A DNA stretch of 64,000 nucleotides from Branchiostoma lanceolatum (taxonomy: Eukaryota > Chordata > Leptocardii > Amphioxiformes > Branchiostomatidae), in contig NC_089724.1 in the NCBI RefSeq assembly GCF_035083965.1, positions 11,774,910 through 11,838,909 on the forward strand, read 5' to 3'. The notes beneath the pieces are model-generated. The model saw only the letters and a program-made list of their open reading frames with translations. It ran no database searches and was not told the DNA's origin. The translations under genes were made by a program, and so were the position numbers. Of this stretch, positions 1-10,900 are shown in pieces; positions within the stretch are counted from its first letter, which is position 1, and every line of letters starts with the position of its first letter.

Positions 1-751
1 AATGTGGACTGCAACATCATCATATGGCTCTTTAGTTTCTGGTGAAGCCCAGCAGCCACACATTAAAACCAAACAAGATTGGCAATGATAAAAATACATT
101 GCCATGCCGACGGTTGTTGGTGTTTCGATTTTTACAGCAACTGTTCCCTGTTCAGGGCACTGATAGGTGGTGCTGTTCATACGGGATTGCTAACGAAAAG
201 GGCTGATGATTAACTGTTCTGTTGGACAATTAAATACACACACACACACACACACACTCACACACAATGCCAGGAATTCGAGTCCCATAGGAGTCCCACA
301 GGAATTCGAGAACTCCAGTCCCAATGGAAATGCCAGGAATTCCTGAAGTCCCAATGAAATGCCAGAATGTTCCTCGGAGTCTTAATTCACAGATATTTTT
401 CTTTGTAAAAATGTGTCTCCAGTATCCTGACAATTCTCGAAAATATCAGCAGGATAGTGGCAGAATAATCATCTGGTACTAGTGTTAAATGCTATGTAGT
501 CTTGTCTATTGTGTGAATCTTTCAGTTTTTATCAAGTTTTTAACTGCCTTGATAAATTTCCTTGCGGCAATGAAATTTTTCATTGAATATGATTTCTGTT
601 TTGGCATTGTTCCAGATTCTGTCCTTTGGTTTCATCTATTTTACGTGTGGTATATGGTTGGACATGTTCGTGATGTCATGAATGGGGTTAAACTTAATGC
701 CCTTTAACTATTCTGGTTGTATAGGTAATTGAAGCAGCGTGTGCACAATCT
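1..751. other. Left flank, no gene recognised
   Basis: I see no convincing exon here. The stretch holds a CA microsatellite near 236-267 and, at about 277-361, a degenerate tandem array built around GGAATTC and CCCAATG. If the chitin-binding gene to the right uses its internal splice donor, later exons of that gene could lie here or beyond the left edge. Confidence 0.5.
236..267. repeat. CA dinucleotide microsatellite
   Basis: The run of alternating C and A is interrupted once by CTCA. It is a simple sequence repeat with no coding signal. Confidence 0.9.
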
Positions 752-1874
752 TTAGCAATACGCGCCCGATCCGTTACCTGTAATATTCTTCAGCTGATCT
801 TGTAGGTCCGCCGCTACTATCTGTAGTGACGTCAGCTCTGTCCGGAGTGCGACGTTCTCAACGGTCAGATTGTCGGTCTCGCCCTGAAGTGACGTCAGCT
901 GTGTCCGGAGAGCGGTGTTCTCGGTGGACAGACTGTTGACCTGTCCCTGCACGTCCGATGAGTCCGCCTCCAGAGTCTGCACCCGGCCCGCCAGCCTCGT
1001 CACGTCTTCCGCGTACGACGTCGCCTCGCACACGCCCTGACCTGGACCAATTTAAACGGGCCGGAGGATAAAGCATACAAGAAAGACTGAAGGGGCAACA
1101 ACAACATAGAATGTTGATAGTTTATTAGGTATCCAGTTTAGTGGTTATGTACGGGTTGCCATTACCATAATTCCTAGATGACATGTCCCTCTTCGGTTTG
1201 TTGTAGCCTAATTCACGTCTGTGTGGATAGATTATGTTTATTACCAAATCAGGCAGATTGGTACCAGTAGTTCCATATTCTTTTTGTCATGTGCGACATG
1301 GAAAAAAAAAGAAAACGTGAGAGGGTGTTTGAGGAAGCTAAGTGTTTGCAAGAAACGCAGTGCACGCCTGCGACGCGTTGTCGCCTACCGGAGCAGCAAT
1401 GCGCGATGTCCGCCAGTCTGCAGGAGTGGACATCGTCGTTCCAGAAGTAGCCGTCCGGACAGCGGATCTGGTAGTCCCGCCCGCCGTGACACAGGTGGTA
1501 CACCGTGCAGTCCTCCAGGTCAGCGAACACACCGTCAGAATGACCATCGCACTGCAGAGCTGGGAGGGGAAGTGTAAAGTATATGGCATTTGAATTTGCT
1601 GCGTAGTGTAGCAGTAGCTGTGTAGATATGAGTTGACTCGTGCAAACAAAATACATGTACAAGATGTTTCCGAAATTCATTATGTACCAACTTTGGTGTT
1701 AAAAACTTTCTTTTCTCCTAGAACTGACAATTTTTCACAGAACGGAGGTTATGTCCTTTGGAAATGAACGGATGTTGTCTTTAGTGGAGAAAAGTCGAGA
1801 AAAAACATGACGTTACCTGTCCCTTGGCCGCTCGCCGTGGCAGCCAGGATAAGAAGACAAATGAACCTCAACAT
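752..1874 (-). CDS. Secreted chitin-binding (peritrophin-A/CBM14) coiled-coil protein, 3' end uncertain
   Basis: Three exons on the minus strand join in frame: 1817-1874, 1389-1559 and 752-1041, giving 172 residues. Exon 1 codes for a short hydrophobic signal peptide ending near ATASG, so the product is likely secreted. Exon 2 is one complete chitin-binding type-2 (peritrophin-A) domain: six cysteines in the usual order with the aromatic GYFW segment before the fifth Cys. Exon 3 codes for about 90 residues of heptad-like coiled coil rich in Thr, Leu, Glu and Gln, with NLT and NIT glycosylation sites. All junctions are phase 1, typical of shuffled extracellular modules. The third exon either runs to the TAA at 752-754 or is spliced at a good GTAAC donor after position 778, again phase 1. 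In the second case the gene continues leftward. Chitin binding is inferred from the family; the specific role is unknown. Confidence 0.72.
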
Positions 1875-4515
1875 CTTCTTCTGTCCTGGGGGTTATACGT
1901 GAAAAGTTCGTCAGATACTTGTCATGATAACGAATTCACTTTTATCAAGACAACTGGTTCTCTACGTATCAAAACTCTTCTTGTGGTCTTTCACATCATA
2001 AGAGATAATGCATCTTATCATGAAAACGTCTTCTTCAGTAATTACATCAGTTTGACGCAACTTTTTTCCAATTAATACTATATCTTGTGGCGGAGATCTG
2101 CATCATGCTCACCACCAACCCTTGCATTTCTACAAACTTATCTTTTACATTTCTGTACGCCGCCTTACTAGCTCTTGTCGATATTTGTACATTGACGGTT
2201 CACTGTTAACCGTATACTTCAACAAAACTTTAAGAACTTTTCTTTGAATAAAGATACCACAGAAGTTGTCCACGCTACTTACAAGTCGCTGCTGGTCACA
2301 TCAAGGCGTGTAGAGCTGTTCCAATGATTACGTGGCGATGGCGCAGCGCAGCTTTCGTGGCACATTTCGAAGTACTTCTTTCCAGGAACAAACACAGGTT
2401 GTATATATTGCCAGGGCGAAATTACATTTGATTGCCGGGACTAAACAATGGCTGGAATATCTATGACTTATTTCTGACAAGCAGCTTCAAAGGTATGTCC
2501 TTTTTTTTACTTTCAGCACGTACAGTTTCCATTCTACTGGCGTCGGTACTATCCACCATGCTGTCATACGGTCACAAGGAGATGGGGATAGGTATTATCC
2601 CCTTCCTCCGGACACGGTTTATCCTGAATGCTGCAGCAACCATGTTTGTCTACAGGTATAAAAGCCGTGTTTAGACGGGAACAATATCGACCTACTGATG
2701 TGAATATTGCCAGGTGATCGGCAGTTTAAATATGTACTATCTTTAGCGAGGCTCTCGAGCTCGTATATCCCCGTTGACCTCGCAACATGGAAACAAAGAT
2801 AAAAGCCCCCAAAATCAATAATGTTATTTAGAATATCCCTGTGTATATTCTTCTGTCATATCTTTTTTCATAGTTGATATAAGCTTGCTGCCAGGCTACT
2901 GGATATAGTGAGACTAATAACGAGCAGTTTTTAAATCCCGGGACAACTCGAAATAAACGCTGCTATGTGCGTCTTAAGCTTTCGGAAGTTTTCATGATCT
3001 TTTTATGTCACTCCAAGTGACACTATTGACATATTAGGATACTTGGCATTAGAATATCCGTATGGTATCCGTACGTAAACTAATAACTTTAGGATCTGAT
3101 CATAGTTTAGGAAAACGGACGGGAATCATAATCATGAGTCATGATCATTTATCTTTTCTGTCTATACACCATACCTTTGCATAACTTAAACTGTTTTTAT
3201 AATGTCCTCTCTTTGCGCGCCGATTGTGTAATACCGTACTGTGCTGTATAAATGCTGACCTACCGCGCGCTGCACGCTCCTCCACATCGTCCTGATACAC
3301 CTTTCTCGCGGCGGCGGATATGAGAGAATGAAGAGGCAACCCAAACCATGTAATAATAAATGCTGAACCAATGAATAAACTTTGAAATGAAGAGGCAAAC
3401 AAACAAAAACTGTTTCTAGATTTACTTTTCCTCCCAAACCACACTAAGTTTTAAAATATGATATCCAATTATCAATATCATAACTAGTGTAATGCACAGA
3501 AAAGATGCAGCAATTTAGAGCCCCGCTAAAGAGCCAACGTGGATCGATAGGGGTCCTGATTTAATGAGGGTGGAGCCCCGTTGACCGATCCCATTGTCTC
3601 GCGGCCCGCCCTCTTGTTCTTGTTTATACATGTGTATAATCTATAACTATAGGCCTTTGTACAGTCTCCAAGCAGACCTACGGGTTGCAAAGACCGTATC
3701 CAACTGACAGAAGGAGTTTTTATAGCAACAACTATAAACTCCTTCTGCCAGTTGGATACGGTATTTGCAACCCGTAGGTCTGCTTTAATAGAGACTAGTC
3801 GTCACCCGTCACACTCACAGTGTAGTCATGTTCGGAAGAGATACCAGGCTGAGTATAGCCATATAGGAGCTCAGTGGACCGTAATGGCGTGCGGAGGGCC
3901 TGAACAGCAAAAAAATATAACGAAAATGACAGCTGTTAATTCCAGAAAGTTTATTCTGTTGCGCTTGACGTGACATAATTTTAAACCTCTGGCTTCTTCG
4001 CGGCGCTGGGTGCGAGCAACAGTAGGTGCGAGCGTCAACCGTACCGCTAGATGTCACCGTTACAATAATATTTTACAGCAGGAGCAAACCAATCAGGAGT
4101 AGGGGTAGAAATACTCTCTTCCGATGCAGGTTTTTGTTTTGCTTTAGAAAGGAGTTTGAAAGATAATAGTATTTATGAAATATCTATACTTTTGGTACCC
4201 TATTATTGTACGAGAGACAACGTTTACTGTATCTAAAATACATTTTATTATCTGGAAGGGACCCTTTCTTATTAGTGGTCGAGCCCTCATAAGATGACCT
4301 CACATTTGGAGCTGACCTAAAACGTCACGTTCTGACCTGCTGAGCAAAAGGTTTTGTTGCCGTCTTTAAGTTTATGTCTTAACGAAAAGGTAAGATGGGA
4401 ACACAAATTTAAGGTATGTCTCATGGTCTAGTCGTCCTCATGTGTTGTCCATTTAGGGCAGCAAGTATTCTCGTTTCTGTTGCACGATCACTATCCATTT
4501 GTGCTGACCATATAA
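1875..4515. other. Intergenic stretch
   Basis: The right side of the chitin-binding gene should hold its promoter, but I could not pick a clear TATA box. Apart from the hairpin at 3672-3783 I see no gene, RNA or repeat with a recognisable identity. Short open frames here have no family signature. Confidence 0.45.
3672..3783. mobile_element. Foldback MITE-like hairpin
   Basis: Two arms of about 50 bases, starting GCAGACCTACGGGTTGC and ending in its reverse complement, face each other around a short AT-rich loop at 3719-3740. Only a few mismatches separate the arms. Weaker inverted similarity (AGTCTC / GAGACT) continues outside, so the true element may be a little longer. No target duplication could be fixed. 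It is non-coding and resembles small foldback transposons. Confidence 0.7.
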
Positions 4516-4522
4516 ATATCTG

Positions 4523-4551
4523 TAGAGTAGAGTAGAGTAGAGTAGAGTAGA
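4523..4551. repeat. AGAGT pentamer microsatellite, probable retroelement tail
   Basis: About six tandem copies of AGAGT lie just beyond the 3' end of the reverse-transcriptase fragment that follows on the minus strand. CR1/L2-type retroelements end in short tandem repeats, so this run is best read as the 3' tail of that truncated copy. Confidence 0.7.
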
Positions 4552-4612
4552 ATTTTCGGTCAGGTAGGACTGTTCCAGTTTAGACCGCTCTTCATTGTTG
4601 AATTCCTTTTCA

Positions 4613-5100
4613 CTCAACTGTCATGGTGGGTTTGTGTGGATGTTCCAAAGCTCTATGGTTGTACTTAACCGGGTGAACTTCCATGTACCTGTCGAATCTG
4701 GCTTTGAAGGCATTAACTGAGGGAGCGTTGATTACTTCTTCTGGGAGACCATTCCACCAGGGGACCACCCTGTGTTTGAAGAACAGCAACCTCCTGTTTG
4801 TTTTTGTAAAGGTTCTTGTTAGCCGTAAGCTATGGCCTCTTGTTCTGGCCTCAGATTGTAACTCAGGCATGCATGGGGCGGTGTCAAACAGCCCATGTGC
4901 ATATTTAAAGGTGTTAATTAAGTCCCCCCGTAGCCTTCTGTAGAGCAGAGTTGGTAGTTTCAATGTTCGCAGTCTTTCCTCGTAGGTTAAATCTCGCAGG
5001 CCTGGTACCCTCTTAGTGGCTCTCCTCTGTACATTTTCCACCATGTCCACCATTTTCCACGTACCAGGTGACCATATTGGTGCGCCAAGTCTTCGGTCTG
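4613..5100 (-). pseudogene. 5'-truncated CR1/L2-like non-LTR retrotransposon, reverse-transcriptase C-terminus
   Basis: The minus frame reads from about 5100 through a GAPIWSP-like segment, then VQRRATK, then a conserved C-terminal block of roughly 130 residues containing WWNGLP before the stop near 4613. These are hallmarks of the region after the polymerase domain in CR1/L2-type elements. The endonuclease and catalytic polymerase domains are absent, so the copy is dead on arrival, as is usual for 5'-truncated insertions. The pentamer repeat at 4523-4551 fits the 3' tail. Confidence 0.75.
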
Positions 5101-5201
5101 TATAACACTTTGATATTTAATTACTGACCAGTCTGACTGGTCCGGACCTTTACCACAAGGCTAAAACTAATAAAAGGTCCGGGCTAGGTAGACTGGTCTA
5201 G

Positions 5202-6579
5202 TAGCCGTGGCGACTAACGAAGGGTGTTTTTGCTTGATATTAGAAAAACTAAGCCACCAAGAGTTAAATACCAAGAGAGACATTGGCCTCGCTGAACCAA
5301 GCGTGACACAGCACCAAGAGACCACGTCTAGCGATATAATAGACGTTAAACAAGGACAACAACAACAACAACAAACATATATAACGGGGGATGCCCTAAC
5401 ATCGCACGTTTTTTACGCGCTCGAACTCACAGCGCTCCATCGCTGGTTGCCAGAGAGTGGTCAAATTTTGGTGAATGAATTTTGAACACATTCATCTAAA
5501 GAACATACTTGGATAGGAAATGTATTCAGACTGTTCCTGAGCCCTTCACGCTCCGAGTTACAAGCGGAAAACGCTGTGAGACGTTTTCGCGAATGTACGT
5601 TCTGATTTAGTGCTACGCTTGATAGTGTGTCTAACTTGGCACGCTTTTATAATATTGCTCTCTTCGGAAGTTGGTGATGGAGTTAAGAAAATGTAAATGA
5701 GGCTTGCAGTCTACTATATTCTAGCTTTCTTTTGACCGGAAAATTTTGACTGTGTGCACTTCTCACATCATGTGAGAAGGGCTATATCTAGCGCATCCCA
5801 GCTCATGTTTTCACGGGAAATAGGCTACTACGCACTGTGTGCATGGCCCGACGTACGTCTTGCATGCGGCCCGACTGACAAAATAATTATGAAAAAACAA
5901 CACCGCTTACATCAACAATACTCCGTCTACTTATTGCCTAATGTCTTTGCCATCTCCGTATTCAGTTTCCTTTTCATAGACGGTACCAATCACATGTTAG
6001 AGGGTAACAAATCTCTGAACCTCGCTGTGCGTTAAATCGCCCTGCCACCATCACGGCAAGGAAAAAAGGCGGGAAAACAATGTCGCCAGACGACACCGAT
6101 GTTTACGTTGTTTTTCTTTGGTCGGTTTTCTACTCAACTAAAGACCCAAATTTTTAGTGTTTTATGAAGTTATATTTGTTACGTGAATGATAGTTTTGTA
6201 TCAGCTTGGCACAGCAGGTCGTATATTTAGGCGCTGGGACGTCTAGCTACGCAGTGACCCTCTACTCAGATTACTCAGCACTACCAGCATAATTGTCAAA
6301 ATACTATTTTTCGACAAAACAAGAAATTAATATGTACAAATATGTTTTTAATGCAAATGACAGCTATGTGCATGAACTTCATTTATTTACCTTCCTTATC
6401 AGCATAGTCAGTGGTCACAAACACAGTGTACTTATGCAAAATAAGGTCAGTAAAAAATCTGTGCGCTGTTAGGGCGCGTGCGATGTTAGGGCGTCCCCTG
6501 TTATGTACTATGCTTGATATTACATATAATGATATAATAATATCAAGCAAAAACAACCCTTCGTTAGTCGCCACGGCTA
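5202..6579. mobile_element. Non-autonomous DNA transposon with long TIRs and 9-bp target duplication
   Basis: The ends are inverted repeats of about 45 bases starting TAGCCGTGGCGACTAACGAA at 5202 and ending with its complement at 6579. The 9-base sequence CTGGTCTAG directly abuts both ends (5193-5201 and 6580-6588), a clean target-site duplication. A second, looser inverted pair lies inside, around 5375-5410 and 6470-6505. No transposase frame is present: the internal open frames (for example 5754-6035) have no recognisable domain. A 9-bp duplication with long TIRs is most like Mutator-type (MULE) or Merlin elements; I cannot decide between them by eye. Confidence 0.8.
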
Positions 6580-6588
6580 CTGGTCTAG

Positions 6589-7997
6589 GTATTAAAGTGG
6601 GGCTTGAACCAGACTCATCTGTTACATATCGACTAAATGATCTAAATCTGACTAAATCTCTTGATACATGATTTTCTTGGACTGATCAAGTGATTATCAG
6701 ATTTTCCATCTCCCCCGCCCTGGATGGTCAGTGTATTTAACCTCCTTGGTGTAACTCAGTAACTGTATCCCTAGAAGAAATACAGTTGTAACTAATGTAA
6801 GGTGTATTCAAATGTGTCCGGATCAGCACACACACCTCCTCATACACTCTTCACAAAACACATAAATGTTGACGTTAAAACGTAGGCAGTAGTGACTCCG
6901 TTTTTCTTTTCTATGACTCAGTGTAGTACTAATTGTCTCCTTGACTTCACTAACGTTACAACTTCAACAGTACACTTGTTTTGACAGGAGGTCCTTGGTT
7001 TGAAAACTGGTTTTCTGTTGCCGCAGTTAATCTTCCCAAGTTGTCTAATGGCATGTCTTTTTTTAAGACTTTGCAGCTTATGTGGTACTTGTGTGTGAAA
7101 ATGTTTGGCTGCACACATATTAAAGTAAACTGTTAGTAAAACTGTTAGTGTTACTCTAGTAGCATAGGTGAGGGAATCAATGTAGGTCATAAAAACAGAA
7201 GCGACCTTTGATCCCTGATCATTCTAGTGTATCTAGATCAGTGCTAGTAGGTTATATGGCCCTTGGTAGGTGCAAGGTACACTAGAGAGACTGAGGTAAG
7301 ACTGCAAATTTGCTCACAAATGGCATCACTGGCGCAGAACTACTAAACTAGTTTTTATTCAACTCCTACATATCCTGGGTACTGAATTATCTTATGAGAC
7401 ATTGTGCTCTCTCAGCACTTGCACCTGTTTTTTCTACAGTCAAACCTGGTCGGGCAACGAAACTATTGTGGGCTGATTCTCACAGCCTGATCTTTCATCT
7501 GGAGGTATAGGAATGCATACATTTGAACTACTAGTATACATATATCACAGAAGTACAAATGTACTTGTGGAAATATGTTTTGTGATATGTAATTTAGTCT
7601 GTAAATTTGTTTACTTTTGCTGTATTTCGCTGTAGGAGGAAAAAGGAGGCAGGTTCTCGCGGCGTTTGAAATTTGTTGTTGAGATAATTCTGTAGTACAG
7701 TACTAACAGTAGTCATACAAGGAAGATATATTTGCAGTATCATGACTACGTCGTAGATGAGGTCACGAGGAAAATGTATGAAAAATCCGCGAAGGTCTCA
7801 AGAGTTAACAGTATTCAATTTCTCCCAGCATTGTGGCATTGCAAGATGAATGTAGGGAATGAAATAAAGTTGAAGGATGGTACATAATATATATAAGTGG
7901 TTTATTTGTACATTTGATTAATTCCACATATATTTCTATCTATTTCTCTAAAAGCATAACAGTTCAGAACTAAGGAGGACATATAGCAACAGCAAAC
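6589..7997. other. Intergenic stretch before the dioxygenase gene
   Basis: No gene is visible. A short stretch near 6725-6740 resembles one terminus (TTTAACCTCCTTGG) of the transposon at 36384-37556 and may be a solo fragment. The right part should contain the dioxygenase promoter; I did not find a convincing core element. Confidence 0.4.
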
Positions 7998-10900
7998 ATG
8001 GCTCTGCTGACGAGAGGAGTAGCCAGAATCATCGCTTCTGGACAGGCAACTAAACTTGTGTCCATCACAAGCATGAAGTCCCTCAGCCTCACTGTGTCCA
8101 GGATGGCATCTTCTGCAGTGGGATGTTCTGGAGGGAAGGCTGAGATGTGCCAACCGTCACACAGGTGGTTCTCTACCCCAGCTGCTGAAAGTGTCAGGAC
8201 TGCCCCTGTTATTGAAAAGGTAATGTGGATCTGTGGATATATCATATACAAAGGCATAATTTCTAGCCCCCACTAGTAACCAGCATACCAAGGAACTTAA
8301 GGGGGTTGGTTTCAATTATTTCCCTCCCAAACTATGTAGCGGTAGTAATTAGACAGGCAGCTGGAAATATAGGCTGACAGAAGTTGTATGGTGCCAGTAA
8401 GATATCTAAGCCGGCCCGTAGAGAATAGTTACCAGGCTACATCATTTACTCTAGATCAAATTAATGTATGACAATGAGTTGAATATTTTTTTGTACAAAG
8501 AGATTATAGCAATCACTGATATGCTAGTATGTAAAAAAAACTATATCTTTGAGAGCCCTAGTTACCAATATTCACGGCAGTTTTGATTTATGCAACTATT
8601 ACACCGAAACTATCAGCTCCATCCTACAAAACAATTGAAAATTTGGACGAAAATGTATGATATGATTTTTTACTGAATCTATTGCCTTTTTTGTTGACTT
8701 GAAAAGGCAAGGCTTGATTCGGGTGGGGTAGTAGAAGTGGAATGGTCCAGTGGAGGGGTGAGCAGCTTCCCCTACGTGTGGCTGCGAGACAACTGTCAGG
8801 TCAGTGGAGTACTCCTGTGATATATCTTCAACAGTTAAGGTTTTGTCTTACTATGTGCAGGAAGATATATATGCAGTTTTCCATGCCGTATCACTAATGA
8901 TTAGTGTTCCCGGTACCCAGTACCGATACAGTACCGGGTACAATCAATTAGGTACAGGTCCAAAATACCTGACCCTGCTGTATCGGTACTGGACCTGACT
9001 CAGGGGATGGCCACTTTGACAGATAAAATTACTATGAAATTACCGTGGCAGCGCTCTAAAGCCACTGTAAAGCACAGAAAACACATTTGCATGGCTGGAG
9101 TCAAATTTTCATCTGTGTTTTCATAAAAAATAATACCTAGCACAATCAAATATTATGTTTTTACCAGTTCAAACATGCTTTTGTCCTTATTGAAAATCTA
9201 GAATTTTCCAAAAAAGTAGTTTAGGTACAGGTTCAGGTCCCTACCTGTACCTTAACCCGTGTACCTGTACCTGTACCTAAAATTTGTTTAGGTACACAGC
9301 TCTACTAATGATATTGCTCAGAACATGATTCAGTAAACGATTCCAGCAACAGCACCGTCAAATTTCGGGGTTCAAACATACAGTCTCTGGGCCCATGGAA
9401 TTTCACCCATATGCCATGTAGCATGGTGACTTTGTTCACTATGCCACCAAAATACATTACATGTACCTCCCATGCCCTGCCAGTGCCCAGACTGTCACAG
9501 TGCTACGACTGGTTTCCGCTGTGTGATGATCAAGGATATCGACCCATCTATTGCGCCAGTCATGGCAGAAGTTGTGGGTGAGTCTGAACCTAACTGCAGT
9601 CTATGGTCTTCCCTAGCCTCCAGTTGTGGAGAAGTTTTCAATCAAAGCTGAAGAAATTTGGTATCTGTTCTTCATTATGTGAAGTTCTGAGAAGAAACCA
9701 AAAAGTTAAGAGTGTAGGTCTAGAGAGACAATGTTAAATATTCTTCATGTTTTATAGTACTCTCTCTCTTTTTTACTCATGCACAACGTTTAGCGTTTGT
9801 TACCATATAAAATTCTATGGAGGCATGTGCAGAGAATGATACAGTGCACGTTGTGTTTTCAATGAAGATGGCAAAAGCATCCAGCTTGAGTGGCCAGACG
9901 GACACAGGAGTGAGTTTGACTGGCAGTGGCTCCAGGACAGGAGCTTCACCCGGGAGGCACGGGAGCAGAGAAGGGAGGCCAAACGCAGAAAGGTAGACAT
10001 GAGCTTAGACATGTACATATGTAGCAAGAGTGTATACTGTGTCCAACACTTTGAATCTTCGTATCAAGGTCCATCCATGACGGTTATCAACATAGTAAAA
10101 GTTTTACACATTGTGAAAGGTCAGAGGACTGACCAAAGGCTTGTTGGTGAGTGCCTTGTATTGTGTTCGGAAAGAATATATAAAACTTTAATATGTAAAA
10201 CTTTTACTATAACTCTATAAGTTAGGCCTGGCAAACCTCCGTCTCGTATTAGCCACACGGTAATTTACATCATTCACCCGGGCGGGAGATCTGGCGCATC
10301 ACCGTCTTGTACGACTGCCAACGAAAGGGTATGTCACCCCGTAAATGGGCGGTATAATCCTACGCAAGGGGCCAGTTCTGGCCTGTGCACGTACTACTAC
10401 TACTACTATAAGTCAGGAAATTGAAGTATCCCTCTTGTAGCATACCCAATTGATCAGATGATCCAGCTTGATTAATTTTAATGTCATTGCTTCCAGAAAT
10501 ACTTTTGAGCTGTTTTAAAGAACATAAAAGGTGAAAAAGTTTTTGATGGTATGAGATCAAGGTGATAATGCTAAGTTGAGGAAATAATAACTCTCTCAAT
10601 TTTAAGATAAGATTAACACCATGGTTCCCTTTCCAGCTGCATCTGTGGGGTTCAGAGCAGCTGCAGAAGCTTCAGCCTGTGGACTTTGAGGCACTGATGA
10701 CGGATGAGATGGCCTTGTATGAGTTCTTCAACACCATCGACACCACGGGTCTGGCCCTCACTTCAAACGTTCCCTGTGAGGTCGGACAGCAACAGAGGCT
10801 GGCAGAAAGGATTGCCTATCTGCGACCAACTCACTATGGGTATGCTGAAGATCTTTTCTAAGTGTATAACAAGAGTTCGGAGACCTCATATCTCCATGAA

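Noticed and set aside
3145..3444. Minus-strand open frames of 83-99 codons
   Set aside because: They are overlapping frames with no domain, no convincing splice context and ordinary intergenic composition.
5207..5485. Open frame starting MATNEG, with a similar start at 6574 on the other strand
   Set aside because: Both starts lie in the inverted terminal repeats of the transposon, so the shared peptide is a by-product of the TIRs.
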